Shown: positions 25,874-35,385 of the stretch, piece by piece
How positions within the stretch are numbered: position 1 is the first letter of the stretch
Layout: each line of letters begins with the position of its first letter
Assembly (NCBI GenBank): GCA_905235445.1
Contig: CAJOLJ010000002.1
Coordinates: 62,001 to 126,000, forward strand
Length of the DNA stretch: 64,000 nt
Origin: an uncultured Bacteroidales bacterium
GTDB taxonomy: Bacteria > Bacteroidota > Bacteroidia > Bacteroidales > UBA932
Reading direction: 5' to 3'
Position numbers and translations under genes: made by a program
The notes under the pieces: generated by a model
Database searches by the model: none
What the model was told of the DNA's origin: nothing
What the model saw: the letters and a program-made list of their open reading frames with translations, nothing else

Positions 25874-26989
25874 TTACAAATTCATCTCAATGACAAGTTT
25901 CTCGATGGACGGAACCTCGTGGGGGGACTGTCCGAGTTCCTTGACATAGTCTGCGTAGGCCTTCCTGAAGAAGGGGATGGCCGCGAAAACCTTGTCCCTG
26001 TAATACTGGTTCCCTTCTTTGGACAGGACCATGTCTATGTCCTCCTTCGCCACGGCACCTAGAATCTCGATATTGTCGGTGCGGGAACGATAGGGTTCAA
26101 GGACCGACTGTATCTCTTTCATTATACCCTGCAGGTATCCAAGCGCCTTGTCATACTTTGAAAAGGCATCATCCAGGGCCTTGACTTCCGGCTGCTGGGG
26201 GGAAGGGCACCCGGAAAGAAGCTCAGAGCAGAGGGCCTTGGCCCCCTCAAGTTCCTCCCTGCCTAGAGGGGAGCTTACCTTTTCGGAAAGAGTGTCGAAA
26301 GAGAGCTTCTTCCCGAGCATGTCGGTGAATGATGAACCGAGGGCTGCGATATCGGAGTTATCCTGTATGACCCCGCACTCATGGATGACCTCCTGCATGT
26401 AGAGGGTGTCCATCTGAGAGAATGGCTTCTCGAGATAGGACTTTCCGTCGGAAAGAACTTTGCTGACAAAGACATCCTTGAAGGCCCCCATGTCGGAAAG
26501 GAGTTTGTCCCGTCTTTCCAGTTCACCCTCAAGGGAAGCTATTACGCTGTCCTTGAGAGCGAGGGTAGCGGCTGAGGCTCTCGATGCATCGGCAATGTCC
26601 TTTTCCAGCTGGGTTATCCTGGCCTCCATGTCCTTCACGCCAGCCTTGTCAACCTTGGCGCTTAGCTTGTCTATGGTCTTGCTAAAAGATGTGGAGTCCT
26701 TTACCAGGGCCCTTATCCTGCGGTCCTTCTCCTCTATCTGCTTCCTTAGGTCCCCCGTTTCGCCCTGGCCACTGTGAAGACGGGCCTGGAGGGTCTTTAC
26801 GGAGTCACGGGCAGAGGAGAGAGCCTCCTGCAGAGCCCTGATCCTCTCTTCCATCTGAAGGGAGTCCACCTGGGGGGCACGGTGCAGGGACTTCTCCCCG
26901 CAAAAGGCCTGTGTCCCGGGCGGAAAGAGGAAAAGTGGCAGGAAGAGCGCTGCCAGGAGTCCCGTCTTTATCTTTTTTCCTGTTCGCAT
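25874..26989 (-). CDS. Exported coiled-coil protein
   Basis: A 371-residue protein with a signal peptide of about 28 residues ending near TQA. Residues 40-190 show heptad-like runs (MEERIRALQEALSSARDS and DLRKQIEEKDRRIRALVKDS are examples), indicating a long coiled coil. The C-terminal 180 residues are helical and unfamiliar. It should lie in the periplasm. It starts 6 bases after the single-pass protein gene, in the same operon. Together with the coiled-coil lipoprotein at 41535-42440 it could form rods or spacers across the envelope; that is inference from shape only. Confidence 0.78.
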   Translation of the reverse strand: MRTGKKIKTGLLAALFLPLFLFPPGTQAFCGEKSLHRAPQVDSLQMEERIRALQEALSSARDSVKTLQARLHSGQGETGDLRKQIEEKDRRIRALVKDSTSFSKTIDKLSAKVDKAGVKDMEARITQLEKDIADASRASAATLALKDSVIASLEGELERRDKLLSDMGAFKDVFVSKVLSDGKSYLEKPFSQMDTLYMQEVIHECGVIQDNSDIAALGSSFTDMLGKKLSFDTLSEKVSSPLGREELEGAKALCSELLSGCPSPQQPEVKALDDAFSKYDKALGYLQGIMKEIQSVLEPYRSRTDNIEILGAVAKEDIDMVLSKEGNQYYRDKVFAAIPFFRKAYADYVKELGQSPHEVPSIEKLVIEMNL

Positions 26990-26995
26990 ACCGTG

Positions 26996-27961
26996 TCAGT
27001 TCCTTGAGGCTTTCCTCTCTTCTTCCCTCTTCGCCATCTCATCGTCCACCAGCTTCGCAAAAGCGTTCTTGGAGGTGAGCAGACGGCCCCTCACACCGGA
27101 TAGATTGGCGTCCGCAGCCTCGTAAGGGCTCACTTCGACATAAAAGTTCTGGTACATCGTGGCATACTTGTCCTTGTTCTCCTTGGTAAGCTGCTCGGTG
27201 TCCATTCCCTGGAAGAATTCATGGATCTCGCGCTCAAGACGGTTGTAGTAGTCCCAGCGATTGTTCTTCATGGTGTTCTCCACCCTCGCGAGCCCATCTT
27301 TCAGTTCAGAAATCTTCGACAGCTTGGACTTGTACACCGCATTGCCCTGGTAGGAGTTCCTGCGGTAAATCTCATTGCTCTCGAAGTCCTTGTAGGGGGT
27401 CCAGTAAACCGCGGTCCCGGAAGGGTAGACTCCGCCCTTGGTGGTGTACTGCTTCGTTTCGTTGCCATCGAAGCGGGTCTTGAAAGTATGGGAGGAGAGG
27501 CAGAAATTGAGGATTTCCACGTAGGTGTCGTAAGTGCTCTTCGCCTGGGAGAGACGAGGGTCCTTCCCCATGTACTTTGTGAGGGTCACGATGCCTGCAT
27601 AGTCCGCATCGACGCTTTTCTTCTTGCAACCCGAGGTTGAGAAGGACTTTTCAAGGGCCTTTACCGTCACCTCGCAAGCCTCGTTGCACAGAAGGTCCCG
27701 AAGCTGGGAAGTGTCAGTGGGGTTCTTGAGGAGACCCGCCTTGTAGGACTGGGTGATCTTATTGAGGTGCTTTGTGAAAAGAGGGGAGTTCCAGCCCTTG
27801 GCCTGGGACCACTCGGTCGTGATTTCATCGGCGAGAGTCTTGTACGCCCCGTCCTTGGAAGCGTGGCCCGTCTTGGCTCCACCGCCCTTGCCGAGGAACA
27901 TGATTCCCACGATGATTCCGATTACGACTAAAAGTACTCCGAGGAGTTTGAGAAATTTCAT
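26996..27961 (-). CDS. Single-pass periplasmic protein of unknown function
   Basis: A 321-residue protein with an N-terminal hydrophobic helix (about 4-25, after MKFLK) followed by a glycine-rich turn. This can be an uncleaved anchor or a signal peptide; no clear cleavage site is seen. The rest is mostly helical and hydrophilic and includes four cysteines in the first half (near 90-125 and 155), which could form disulfides outside the cytoplasm. A PSGTAVYWTPY segment near 190 is the only beta-like part. I do not recognise the family. It begins 35 bases after the 765-residue protein gene within the operon. Confidence 0.72.
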   Translation of the reverse strand: MKFLKLLGVLLVVIGIIVGIMFLGKGGGAKTGHASKDGAYKTLADEITTEWSQAKGWNSPLFTKHLNKITQSYKAGLLKNPTDTSQLRDLLCNEACEVTVKALEKSFSTSGCKKKSVDADYAGIVTLTKYMGKDPRLSQAKSTYDTYVEILNFCLSSHTFKTRFDGNETKQYTTKGGVYPSGTAVYWTPYKDFESNEIYRRNSYQGNAVYKSKLSKISELKDGLARVENTMKNNRWDYYNRLEREIHEFFQGMDTEQLTKENKDKYATMYQNFYVEVSPYEAADANLSGVRGRLLTSKNAFAKLVDDEMAKREEERKASRN

Positions 27962-27996
27962 GTCAAATGATGGTCAATGGTTCCACTGTTTTACGC

Positions 27997-30294
27997 CTAC
28001 TTGAAGTCGAGGGCCCTGAGGTCAGCGAAGGAAGCCGCATTCTGAAGCGATGGCTTGTCCTCGTAGAGCATCTTCTTCAGAAGGTCTTCCCTTGTATCCT
28101 TGTATTTGGCGTCATCGATAAGGCCAAGCTTCTGGATTGCCAACCTGAACTGCTTCATATCGTCACCTGTAGCGGATCTGGACAGGGCGAGCACCGCTTC
28201 GTAAAGTTGTTTTCCCGTATACTTGCCAGCCTTGGCGTCATTTACGATTCCAACAGCCCTCTCATAATAACCCAGGTACTGCTCGAGGCGCTTGAAATTG
28301 GCATTCTGTTCAAGGGCAGGATAGTCTTTTTTCTGGGTATTGGCCCATTGACGGATACTGGGGACCGTCGCAAATGCCAATTCAGCCTTTTTCAGTTCAT
28401 TGACATAAGATCCCACGGCGGCTATCGTCCCGGAGGGCACCTCTTTGGTCTGGGACGATGGGGCGGGGGCATTTGCAGAAGCCCCGTCCGTTGGGGCGGA
28501 AGCATTATCCTCCTCCTTTCCTTGCTCGGGAAGATCAGGTGTCGGGGTCTGGGTGCCCTGCTGGGCGAGGCTGTTCTGGGCCCCTCCGTTGTCCTTGCTC
28601 TCTTTCTTGCCTGATGGAAGCGTCTGTGTGGTGGGAGCCTTCTCCTTGGAGGGGGAGATCTTCGGATAGAGGAACATCATGGCAAGGGCACCGATGACAA
28701 GCCCAAGGACGAGGGCTATGATGGGAAGATAGATTTTCATGAAAGCGGAATCGTCCCGGTCTTTCTTCTTTCTTTTCTTTCCTCCTTTCGCCCCGTCACT
28801 TTTCCTGATGAAATCAACAGGAACCATTATCTTGTTGACGCCATCCTTGTTCAGCATCACTTCCACCGGTTCGGACTCAAAGTCTTCCGACTTGAAAGTC
28901 AGGACCGGATGCAGTGCACTTTTCCATCTGGGCGACAGGGGGATCGGGGTGCAAATGCAGTGAGTCTTGTCCTGGGTAATCTTTTCGGGCATGACCTTGT
29001 CCACGACCCGGAGTCCGTCATCGGACTTGAGGATGACTTTCACCTCCCCTATGCTTCTCGGGGAGGAGACATTCATCTTCGTGAACGGAAGGAGCAGGAT
29101 CATTCCGTACTGGGAGTCCGTCCCCGGTTTTGCGACAGGGCGGACCGTGACATAGACGTCCACTGTCTGGGATGTATCGCCCAGGGTCCTTTCCGTAATT
29201 ATCGCATTCCTGGAGTAGGAGAGGACGCAGTCCTGCCGGGGCCCCCTGTACTGGAGGACCCAGGGCATGTCTATCTCATCCGCCACGAACTCCACTTCCC
29301 CCCTGGAGTCCAGCACCTTCTCCCTGGAGCCGTCGGAGGTGCGGAGGGCGTAGTAGGAGAAGTTGTCCGAGGGGAGGTCATCCTCCTTGGGAAGGTTCAC
29401 CCTGAAAGTCTTTATCACCCTATTGGGCTGTGCACTCATGCTGCAGGTAATCACTTCCCTGACCTCGTCAACTTCGACATGCAGCCCTTCGGGAAGACGT
29501 CCTGAGCGATACTCCTCGAGGGTGAAACTGTATGCGGGTATGAAGTGATAGGAGCCCTGGGATGCCTTGGGGACAAAGATGGTCTGGCCCTCGGCGGAGA
29601 CCGTTTCGGGACGGGGCCTGCCGTTTGCGACGAGAGCGTAATTTATGGTCCTCGGGACTTCGAACTCCTTCACCTGCAGAAGCGGGGTGGCACGGTCCGA
29701 CAAGATGAGGCACCTGATGCTCTCGAACTCTTCATAACCGGTATCCAGGAAGAGTCTCTCCCTCATCTTCGGCTCCGACAATGTGAGGTCCCGGGACCTC
29801 AGGGACGCATACGCATCCACGGCCCCCTTCATGGGGATATACTTCATGCGGGAAGGGGCAAGGGTGTACTTGCCGATGATCTGCTGGAAAGGTTCCTGGG
29901 CATCATTCTCGGCCTTGAACTGAAAGGAAGAGGACACTTCGGAGAATGTCATGTTGTTGGCATAGAAGTGGTTCCTTATCTCCTCAAGGAGGGTGTAAGG
30001 ACTCACGACACTATCCCCCAATATGATATCCGTCCCCGCAGGGATGGACAGCTCGATGCGCAGGCGTCCGTACCTGCTGGAGCCGTAGCTGGAGACCTTG
30101 GAGGGATTTGCCATGAAGACGAACAGACGGAGGCTTTCCCCGTTTGCCATCTCATAGTATCCGGGCACGCTCTCGAAGCCCTGCCTGTAGGAGGGTTCAG
30201 TCATGGACAGCTGTGGGTTCCCCACAGCCACGAGAGGCTGGTACCCGCTGTTGGAGAGCTTGTTGCCGCTGATAAGCAATGATATCATTCCCAT
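27997..30294 (-). CDS. Membrane protein with one copy of the cluster's repeat module
   Basis: A 765-residue paralogue of the 973-residue protein. Residues 1-210 match its N-domain (MANPSKV, LSIPAGT, KYTLAPS). One repeat module follows, with VEFVADEIDMPW as its signature, then the shared PLSPRW region. A strongly basic stretch (KKRKKKDRDD) precedes a membrane helix at about 518-543, so the N-terminal part should be cytoplasmic. The C-terminal 220 residues, a Pro/Ser/Gln-rich linker plus a helical domain, should be periplasmic. It would link cytoplasmic scaffold modules to the periplasm. Its stop and the GTPase stop region are tightly packed, with only 3 bases to the upstream gene. Confidence 0.8.
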   Translation of the reverse strand: MGMISLLISGNKLSNSGYQPLVAVGNPQLSMTEPSYRQGFESVPGYYEMANGESLRLFVFMANPSKVSSYGSSRYGRLRIELSIPAGTDIILGDSVVSPYTLLEEIRNHFYANNMTFSEVSSSFQFKAENDAQEPFQQIIGKYTLAPSRMKYIPMKGAVDAYASLRSRDLTLSEPKMRERLFLDTGYEEFESIRCLILSDRATPLLQVKEFEVPRTINYALVANGRPRPETVSAEGQTIFVPKASQGSYHFIPAYSFTLEEYRSGRLPEGLHVEVDEVREVITCSMSAQPNRVIKTFRVNLPKEDDLPSDNFSYYALRTSDGSREKVLDSRGEVEFVADEIDMPWVLQYRGPRQDCVLSYSRNAIITERTLGDTSQTVDVYVTVRPVAKPGTDSQYGMILLLPFTKMNVSSPRSIGEVKVILKSDDGLRVVDKVMPEKITQDKTHCICTPIPLSPRWKSALHPVLTFKSEDFESEPVEVMLNKDGVNKIMVPVDFIRKSDGAKGGKKRKKKDRDDSAFMKIYLPIIALVLGLVIGALAMMFLYPKISPSKEKAPTTQTLPSGKKESKDNGGAQNSLAQQGTQTPTPDLPEQGKEEDNASAPTDGASANAPAPSSQTKEVPSGTIAAVGSYVNELKKAELAFATVPSIRQWANTQKKDYPALEQNANFKRLEQYLGYYERAVGIVNDAKAGKYTGKQLYEAVLALSRSATGDDMKQFRLAIQKLGLIDDAKYKDTREDLLKKMLYEDKPSLQNAASFADLRALDFK

Positions 30295-30297
30295 AGC

Positions 30298-32124
30298 CTA
30301 GAATATCTTGGTGTTGAGGATGTCACGGATTTTGTCAAAGAAGTCCCTGTCACGAAGGCCGTAAGAGAAGCCCTCGATTGCGGTGATGAGCTTATCCGCA
30401 TCGGCGGAGTTGTAGTCGAAGATATCTCCCACGTAGAAGTGGCCTACGCTGAATGTGTAGAGCTGCGGCAGGAAATTCGTCGTGCTGTTTATGGCAAGGT
30501 TTTTCTCGGCGCACAGGCGGCGAAGTTTCTTGAGCTCCTGGGTGAACTGGCTCGTGACTATCATCTTGGCCTGGGCCGAGCGGGACTCTCCCTTGTTCGC
30601 ATCCAGGGTATCCGCCTTGGACACGATGATGTGGATGGCGTCCACTTTCTCCATGATCCTGCGGTTCTCCGGCTGCTCGAAGAGGGATATGAACCCCTTC
30701 AGAATGGAAGTCTGGTTGACCCTGACGGTACGGATCGAGGAGGTGGTATTGCCGGCCATGTCAAAGCCTTGGATGACGCGGTTGAACTTAATGACGTCGG
30801 TGGTGGGGTCCACGATGAGGAAGAAGATTTTCCTGTTGTCGTTCCTCAGCAGGTTGGTCGCTCCCGTACCCATCTCGTCGAACGAGAGTTCGGCTTCCTC
30901 GTTCTTGGAAATCCTGAACGCGAACTCCTCACCCGACATGTCGATGACATTCACGGGGTGGGTCACGGTCTCATCCTCCGAGTCCGAGATGCTTCCCTTC
31001 ACCAGGGTCACGAAGTCCCCCTGGGTGGATCCCGGGGTGATGCCGGCCTCCTTGTACTCGTTGAGGTCGCTGGCGTACTCCCCGCCGAAGGCCCTGTAGT
31101 CCGGTATGAATTTATCCGACCCCAGAAGACCCATTATGATACAGGTCTTTCCCGTGGACGGTACCCCGAAGAAGTATACGTCCGTGGCATTGGGAGGACA
31201 CTCGGTGGCCGACTTGGTGTAATCCAGGAGCGGAAGTTCCGCCTTTATCTGCTCCAGGTTCATCAGTGTGCGGAGGGAATCCTCGCTCACCACTCCCTCC
31301 CAGATGAGTTCATCCCGGGAGAAGATCTCCTCTTTCATCAGGCGGTCCAGGCGGTCCTTGTCATAGCGGGGCTGGGTCTTCATCTCGTGGATCTCGGCAT
31401 CCTTGAGGCTGGCGAGTTCCAGATTGGCTTCCCCTGTGAACGGGGAGCCGGGATGGTCCTTCATGTATTTCGCGAGGAGGAAGATGTCATGCTGGCGCTT
31501 GATTCTGTCCCAGTCGGCAAAGGCATTGATTATGCCCATGGCCTCCGCCTTGTGGGAGCTGGAGGGTACGTCATTTATGAAACGGCTCACAGTAGTGACA
31601 TTGCTGTCGGTAGTCACCAGGGACCACAGGCAGTCATCCAGTTCACGGAAGAAAGAGGTGTTGGGGTGGGCCCTGTAGTAGCGGACAAGGGCACCGTAGT
31701 CGAACTTGTCCACCATGTCCCATTCGTCCCTCTCGGCTTTCTTGTTGATTTCGGAAATCTTCGCTTTCGCCTCATCCACGTGGTTCCCTGCGGGACGTGA
31801 GGAGTCATATGTCGTGACATACTTTTCCAGGCGGGCTTTCAGGACCCCGGACCGGGAGGGATCGTCGAACATGGCGCGGATTTCATTCCACTCCTGCTGC
31901 TCCTTGGGATCGGGGGGTTCGGGCTGGTTGAGCCACTTCTCGTACTCGGCCTTGAGGGCCTGGATGCGGGCTGGCGAGGCATTGGTCAGGTCGGAAATCT
32001 TTATCTCCCCTGTCTCGATATAGTGCATAGTCCTGTCGAATGGTGCCCCGTCTCCCCTGGCAATGAGGAAGGTCCTGATGGCATCATTAATGGGCGGAAG
32101 GTCAGGTAATATCGGTCTTGGCAT
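30298..32124 (-). CDS. P-loop GTPase-like protein
   Basis: A 608-residue cytosolic protein. Residues 1-300 are helical and unfamiliar (with a PEPPDPKEQQEW spacer). The C-terminal half is a GTPase-like P-loop domain: GVPSTGKT at 320-327 (G1), a T in GSTQGDF near 366 as candidate G2, VIDMSGEE with DMSG at 395-398 (G3), and VSKAD at 501-505 as a G4 variant of NKxD. The G4 change means GTP specificity is likely but not assured. It is the second GTPase in this operon after the SrfC-like protein. A switch role in assembly or triggering of the complex is inferred. Confidence 0.82.
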   Translation of the reverse strand: MPRPILPDLPPINDAIRTFLIARGDGAPFDRTMHYIETGEIKISDLTNASPARIQALKAEYEKWLNQPEPPDPKEQQEWNEIRAMFDDPSRSGVLKARLEKYVTTYDSSRPAGNHVDEAKAKISEINKKAERDEWDMVDKFDYGALVRYYRAHPNTSFFRELDDCLWSLVTTDSNVTTVSRFINDVPSSSHKAEAMGIINAFADWDRIKRQHDIFLLAKYMKDHPGSPFTGEANLELASLKDAEIHEMKTQPRYDKDRLDRLMKEEIFSRDELIWEGVVSEDSLRTLMNLEQIKAELPLLDYTKSATECPPNATDVYFFGVPSTGKTCIIMGLLGSDKFIPDYRAFGGEYASDLNEYKEAGITPGSTQGDFVTLVKGSISDSEDETVTHPVNVIDMSGEEFAFRISKNEEAELSFDEMGTGATNLLRNDNRKIFFLIVDPTTDVIKFNRVIQGFDMAGNTTSSIRTVRVNQTSILKGFISLFEQPENRRIMEKVDAIHIIVSKADTLDANKGESRSAQAKMIVTSQFTQELKKLRRLCAEKNLAINSTTNFLPQLYTFSVGHFYVGDIFDYNSADADKLITAIEGFSYGLRDRDFFDKIRDILNTKIF

Positions 32125-32150
32125 GGTATCTCGTTATTTGTGCATCCGTA

Positions 32151-33143
32151 TTATTCGTAAAGATTGATTCCTCCATCCTGGATGGCATAGCCCTTTCCCT
32201 TGCGACGCACCACCTTGGAACGGTAGGCGGAGAAATAGGAAATGAGCACCAGCAGGTGTATCACTATGGCAATGGCCAGGCCCGGTATGGACAGTGTCGT
32301 CTCGGCGCTGCGAAGACGGTCCTGGAAAAGGAGGGTGGGCTTTTCGTAGGTGTACACCAGGGAGTCCTCACTTAGGTGCACTACCGAATCGCTTCCCCTG
32401 ACTAGGTTGAACTTGAGGGGGTTGCCGTCCGTTCCCGTCAAGGAGGATTTCTCGGTGAGGGTCTGGGCCACTTCCAGTGCAAGGTCTTCCATCCCCGATG
32501 CGGCGAAGGGGACCTTCATGGCTGCCCAGCCCTGGACATCGGACAAGTAGGAGCTCACCGCTTTGTCATAGCTGGCTTTGAAGTACTCGTAATCCCCTTT
32601 GAGGATGGCGCCATCGACGATTCCGACATAGGTGTTTATGGACTCACGGTCGTTGGCTGTTATGCCCTTGTCACTTAGCATGGACTTCACCGTGGCGTCA
32701 CAGATGTACCCGGTCAGACGCAGCCCTGTCCCCGTCTTGGATATGGCCTCGCTCTCCTGGCTCTCATACCGGGTGAAAAGGTCGTTCACCGATTCCACGT
32801 CCTGCTTGAAGTAGGATATGTACTCATCCTTGGAGGTGGATATGCTGAAATAGCGCATCAGGAATGTCGCCCCGAACACCGCGAGGGCAATGTAGGCCAC
32901 AGCGAGCAGTATCTCGAAAACCTTGAATTTAGCCTGGTCGCTGCGTGCGGTCTTGGCGCTTTTCAGCAGCAACACCAGTGCCCATGTGAAGAGCGTAATG
33001 CCCACTGCATAGAGGATGCTGGCACTTAGCACCCCGCCTGTCTTGAACATGGCCCCCATGAATGTGAAGAAGGCCAATACAGCCAGTCCTATGACGGATA
33101 TGAGGTCAGCTACGGTTACCGTCTTTTTGCTTTCTTTTGCCAT
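32151..33143 (-). CDS. Four-helix inner-membrane protein of unknown function
   Basis: A 330-residue protein with predicted membrane helices at about 11-32, 38-60, 74-97 and 286-306. A large loop of about 185 residues lies between helices 3 and 4 and should be periplasmic if the basic N- and C-termini are cytoplasmic (SKVVRRKGKG after helix 4). The loop is helical with no recognised motif. It starts 5 bases after the subtilase stop codon, so the two are probably made together and may interact in the membrane. Confidence 0.78.
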   Translation of the reverse strand: MAKESKKTVTVADLISVIGLAVLAFFTFMGAMFKTGGVLSASILYAVGITLFTWALVLLLKSAKTARSDQAKFKVFEILLAVAYIALAVFGATFLMRYFSISTSKDEYISYFKQDVESVNDLFTRYESQESEAISKTGTGLRLTGYICDATVKSMLSDKGITANDRESINTYVGIVDGAILKGDYEYFKASYDKAVSSYLSDVQGWAAMKVPFAASGMEDLALEVAQTLTEKSSLTGTDGNPLKFNLVRGSDSVVHLSEDSLVYTYEKPTLLFQDRLRSAETTLSIPGLAIAIVIHLLVLISYFSAYRSKVVRRKGKGYAIQDGGINLYE

Positions 33144-33148
33144 ATAGT

Positions 33149-35362
33149 CTATTCATCAATTTTTTTCAGGTTGAATGTAATGTCGTCACGGCGGCTTTCC
33201 TGCTCGGATATGACACTGAGCAGTTTCTGCTCATCGGGCGTACAGTGGTAAATGCTCTTGTTCATCCTGTCACCTCCGCTCGTGGTGGCATAGGCTGTCT
33301 CGGTTATGGTGACTTCCGAAGAGCCGTAGCGCACCGTGAGGGGTCCCTCGTAGGTGTCGCCCTCACTTGTAATGAGCTGTATTTTCCCCGATGAGGGGGT
33401 CGTGAACTCCATGTACATCTTTATTGTGACACCGGTGGTGAGGTCATTCTGCACGAGGTTGAACAGCCTGGTCGCCTCCCACTTGCCGATGATCTTGGTG
33501 TGGTCCTTCATCAGGTCCTCGAAATTCAGGAAGCCTTCCTGGACTTTCTTCAGCGCATCCTCCATCTGCAGGAGGCTGCCGATGCTCTTGTCCGGCAGGG
33601 GACGGGCGGTAGTCTTGAGGATCTGGATGATTTCCTCATTGGTGAGGTTCGGGTTCAGGCTCTTCATGAGGGCTACGGCACCCGTAACGATGGGGGCAGC
33701 CATGCTGGTCCCGCCAAGGGCGGCATAGCCACCTATTGCCACGGGGACTGAGTTCACGATATCCACCCCGGGGGCCGAGATGGTGGAATACTGCATCCCG
33801 TCGGCCTCCACATTGCCGAAGTTGCTGAAGTCAGCCTTGGAGAGGGACTTGTCCACCGCATCGACCTTGATTGTGGTATTGTTCCTCTTGGAGGCGTCGA
33901 TTGCCGTGTAGATGTTCTCGTTTCCTGCAGCCCAGACCAGGGTTACGTTTCTTTCCTCGCAAAGGGAGAACACATAGTCCCACAGGTCCTGGACTTCCTT
34001 GTCAAGACCTGCGGCGAGGGACACCTGCTTCTCGCGGGAAAGGCGCCGTACCTTGTCGGGGTCCACCGAGGACCCGCCTACGGAGAGGTTAATGACATTG
34101 GCTCCCTTGTAGATAGCATAAAGGATGCCCTCTATCTCATTGTAGTTGGTGGGAACGGAACCGAGGCTTACCGGCATGAAGGTGCAAGAGGGGGCTATTC
34201 CGCAGGAGCCCTGGGCATTGTCCATGGCGGCGAAGATTATACCCGCCACGTGGGTCCCGTGGATGTAGGGGGTCTCCTCGGCGGAGGGGTCGGGAAGCAC
34301 GTTCTGGGTCCCCCGTGAGAGGCAGTATGGATCGGTAATCCGCACATCCGCGAACTCGGGATGATTCAGGTCGAAGTAACTGTCCACGACCGCAACCTTG
34401 ACGGTGGGCTTTCCCGTTGTTATGTCCCAGGCCCCGTAGGCCTGGATGGGCTCGAACTGCCAGATGTAGTCCTTCATCTTGAAGGCAGGGTCAGTGGGCA
34501 CTTTCGACACCCCGAGGACCTCCACGTTCACGACATAGAACTTTACATCCGTAATCTGTGAAGGCAGTTTGGCCTTGATGCTCGCCCTGGTGTTCCTGGG
34601 CACTTTCAATATGATGGTCTTGGACATCTTATTGTAGTACTCAATGACATGGTCCGGCTTGGGGTAAAGGGCCGTGAACTCGTCCGCGAAGCGGTTGAAG
34701 GTGGAGTCGTCCGCACCGGAGTCAAGGATGACATACAGGTGGGTCGGGTCTATCTTCGACACCCCGTCATCGGGATCCGTTATGGAGTCCTTCTCCTTTA
34801 TATCCGGCTTCTTGTTGTTCTCCTCGTCAGGCAGGTTGGAACTGCGGCGGTCGGAAGGGATGTTCGGGTCCCATCCTTTCACGGGCTCGTCAGCCGTTCC
34901 GGGGCGAACTGGCTTCGTGGGGTCAGCGGCACTGTCCTTCCTGGCGGGGTTTTCACCGGGGGTTGTCCCTATTCCGCCAGTTGAGTCCACCGGGGCGTAC
35001 GTCCTGGGGCTGTCGACCCCTGCGGTATCGCCGGGATGGCGGGGATCCGTGGGAGTGTCACCCCTGTCCTTGCCTACCCTTGGCATTATTTCGGGAATGT
35101 CTATGCCAAGACCGGGAAGCACGTTGACTTCCGAGAAGGGTTCCTTCCCGTCAGAGCCTCCCTTCCCGGGATTGTCCCCTCCGGGAAGAATGCCTCCCGT
35201 ACCGGAGCAGCCCCTGAACATCAAGGTCGAGAGCAGCATGAACAGCAGCAGCACCACAAGGAACACCAACAGCCGCCACAGCCATCCCAGCGCTCCATCC
35301 GGCATCCAGAAGGGATAGAAAGGGCGAGGGGTTCCTTTTTCTCTTATAAAAAAGCGTTTCAT
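33149..35362 (-). CDS. Membrane-anchored subtilisin-family serine protease
   Basis: A 737-residue protein. A basic N-terminus and one membrane helix (about 27-48) predict a periplasmic catalytic domain. A Pro/Gly/Asp-rich linker (about 52-200) precedes a possible inhibitor-like prodomain (about 205-290). The S8 domain (about 300-610) has the full triad: D327 in VAVVDSYFD, H368 in HGTHVAG and S553 in GTSMAAP, with the oxyanion N481 in AAGNEN. The triad context VVDSYFD in place of the usual DTG differs slightly, but the Asp is kept. The last 130 residues form a beta-type domain. It is flanked by the SrfC-like GTPase and the four-helix protein in one operon. It may process or activate cluster proteins, or act on targets. 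Confidence 0.92.
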   Translation of the reverse strand: MKRFFIREKGTPRPFYPFWMPDGALGWLWRLLVFLVVLLLFMLLSTLMFRGCSGTGGILPGGDNPGKGGSDGKEPFSEVNVLPGLGIDIPEIMPRVGKDRGDTPTDPRHPGDTAGVDSPRTYAPVDSTGGIGTTPGENPARKDSAADPTKPVRPGTADEPVKGWDPNIPSDRRSSNLPDEENNKKPDIKEKDSITDPDDGVSKIDPTHLYVILDSGADDSTFNRFADEFTALYPKPDHVIEYYNKMSKTIILKVPRNTRASIKAKLPSQITDVKFYVVNVEVLGVSKVPTDPAFKMKDYIWQFEPIQAYGAWDITTGKPTVKVAVVDSYFDLNHPEFADVRITDPYCLSRGTQNVLPDPSAEETPYIHGTHVAGIIFAAMDNAQGSCGIAPSCTFMPVSLGSVPTNYNEIEGILYAIYKGANVINLSVGGSSVDPDKVRRLSREKQVSLAAGLDKEVQDLWDYVFSLCEERNVTLVWAAGNENIYTAIDASKRNNTTIKVDAVDKSLSKADFSNFGNVEADGMQYSTISAPGVDIVNSVPVAIGGYAALGGTSMAAPIVTGAVALMKSLNPNLTNEEIIQILKTTARPLPDKSIGSLLQMEDALKKVQEGFLNFEDLMKDHTKIIGKWEATRLFNLVQNDLTTGVTIKMYMEFTTPSSGKIQLITSEGDTYEGPLTVRYGSSEVTITETAYATTSGGDRMNKSIYHCTPDEQKLLSVISEQESRRDDITFNLKKIDE

Positions 35363-35385
35363 GGGAGTTTGCTATTATCCGTAAA

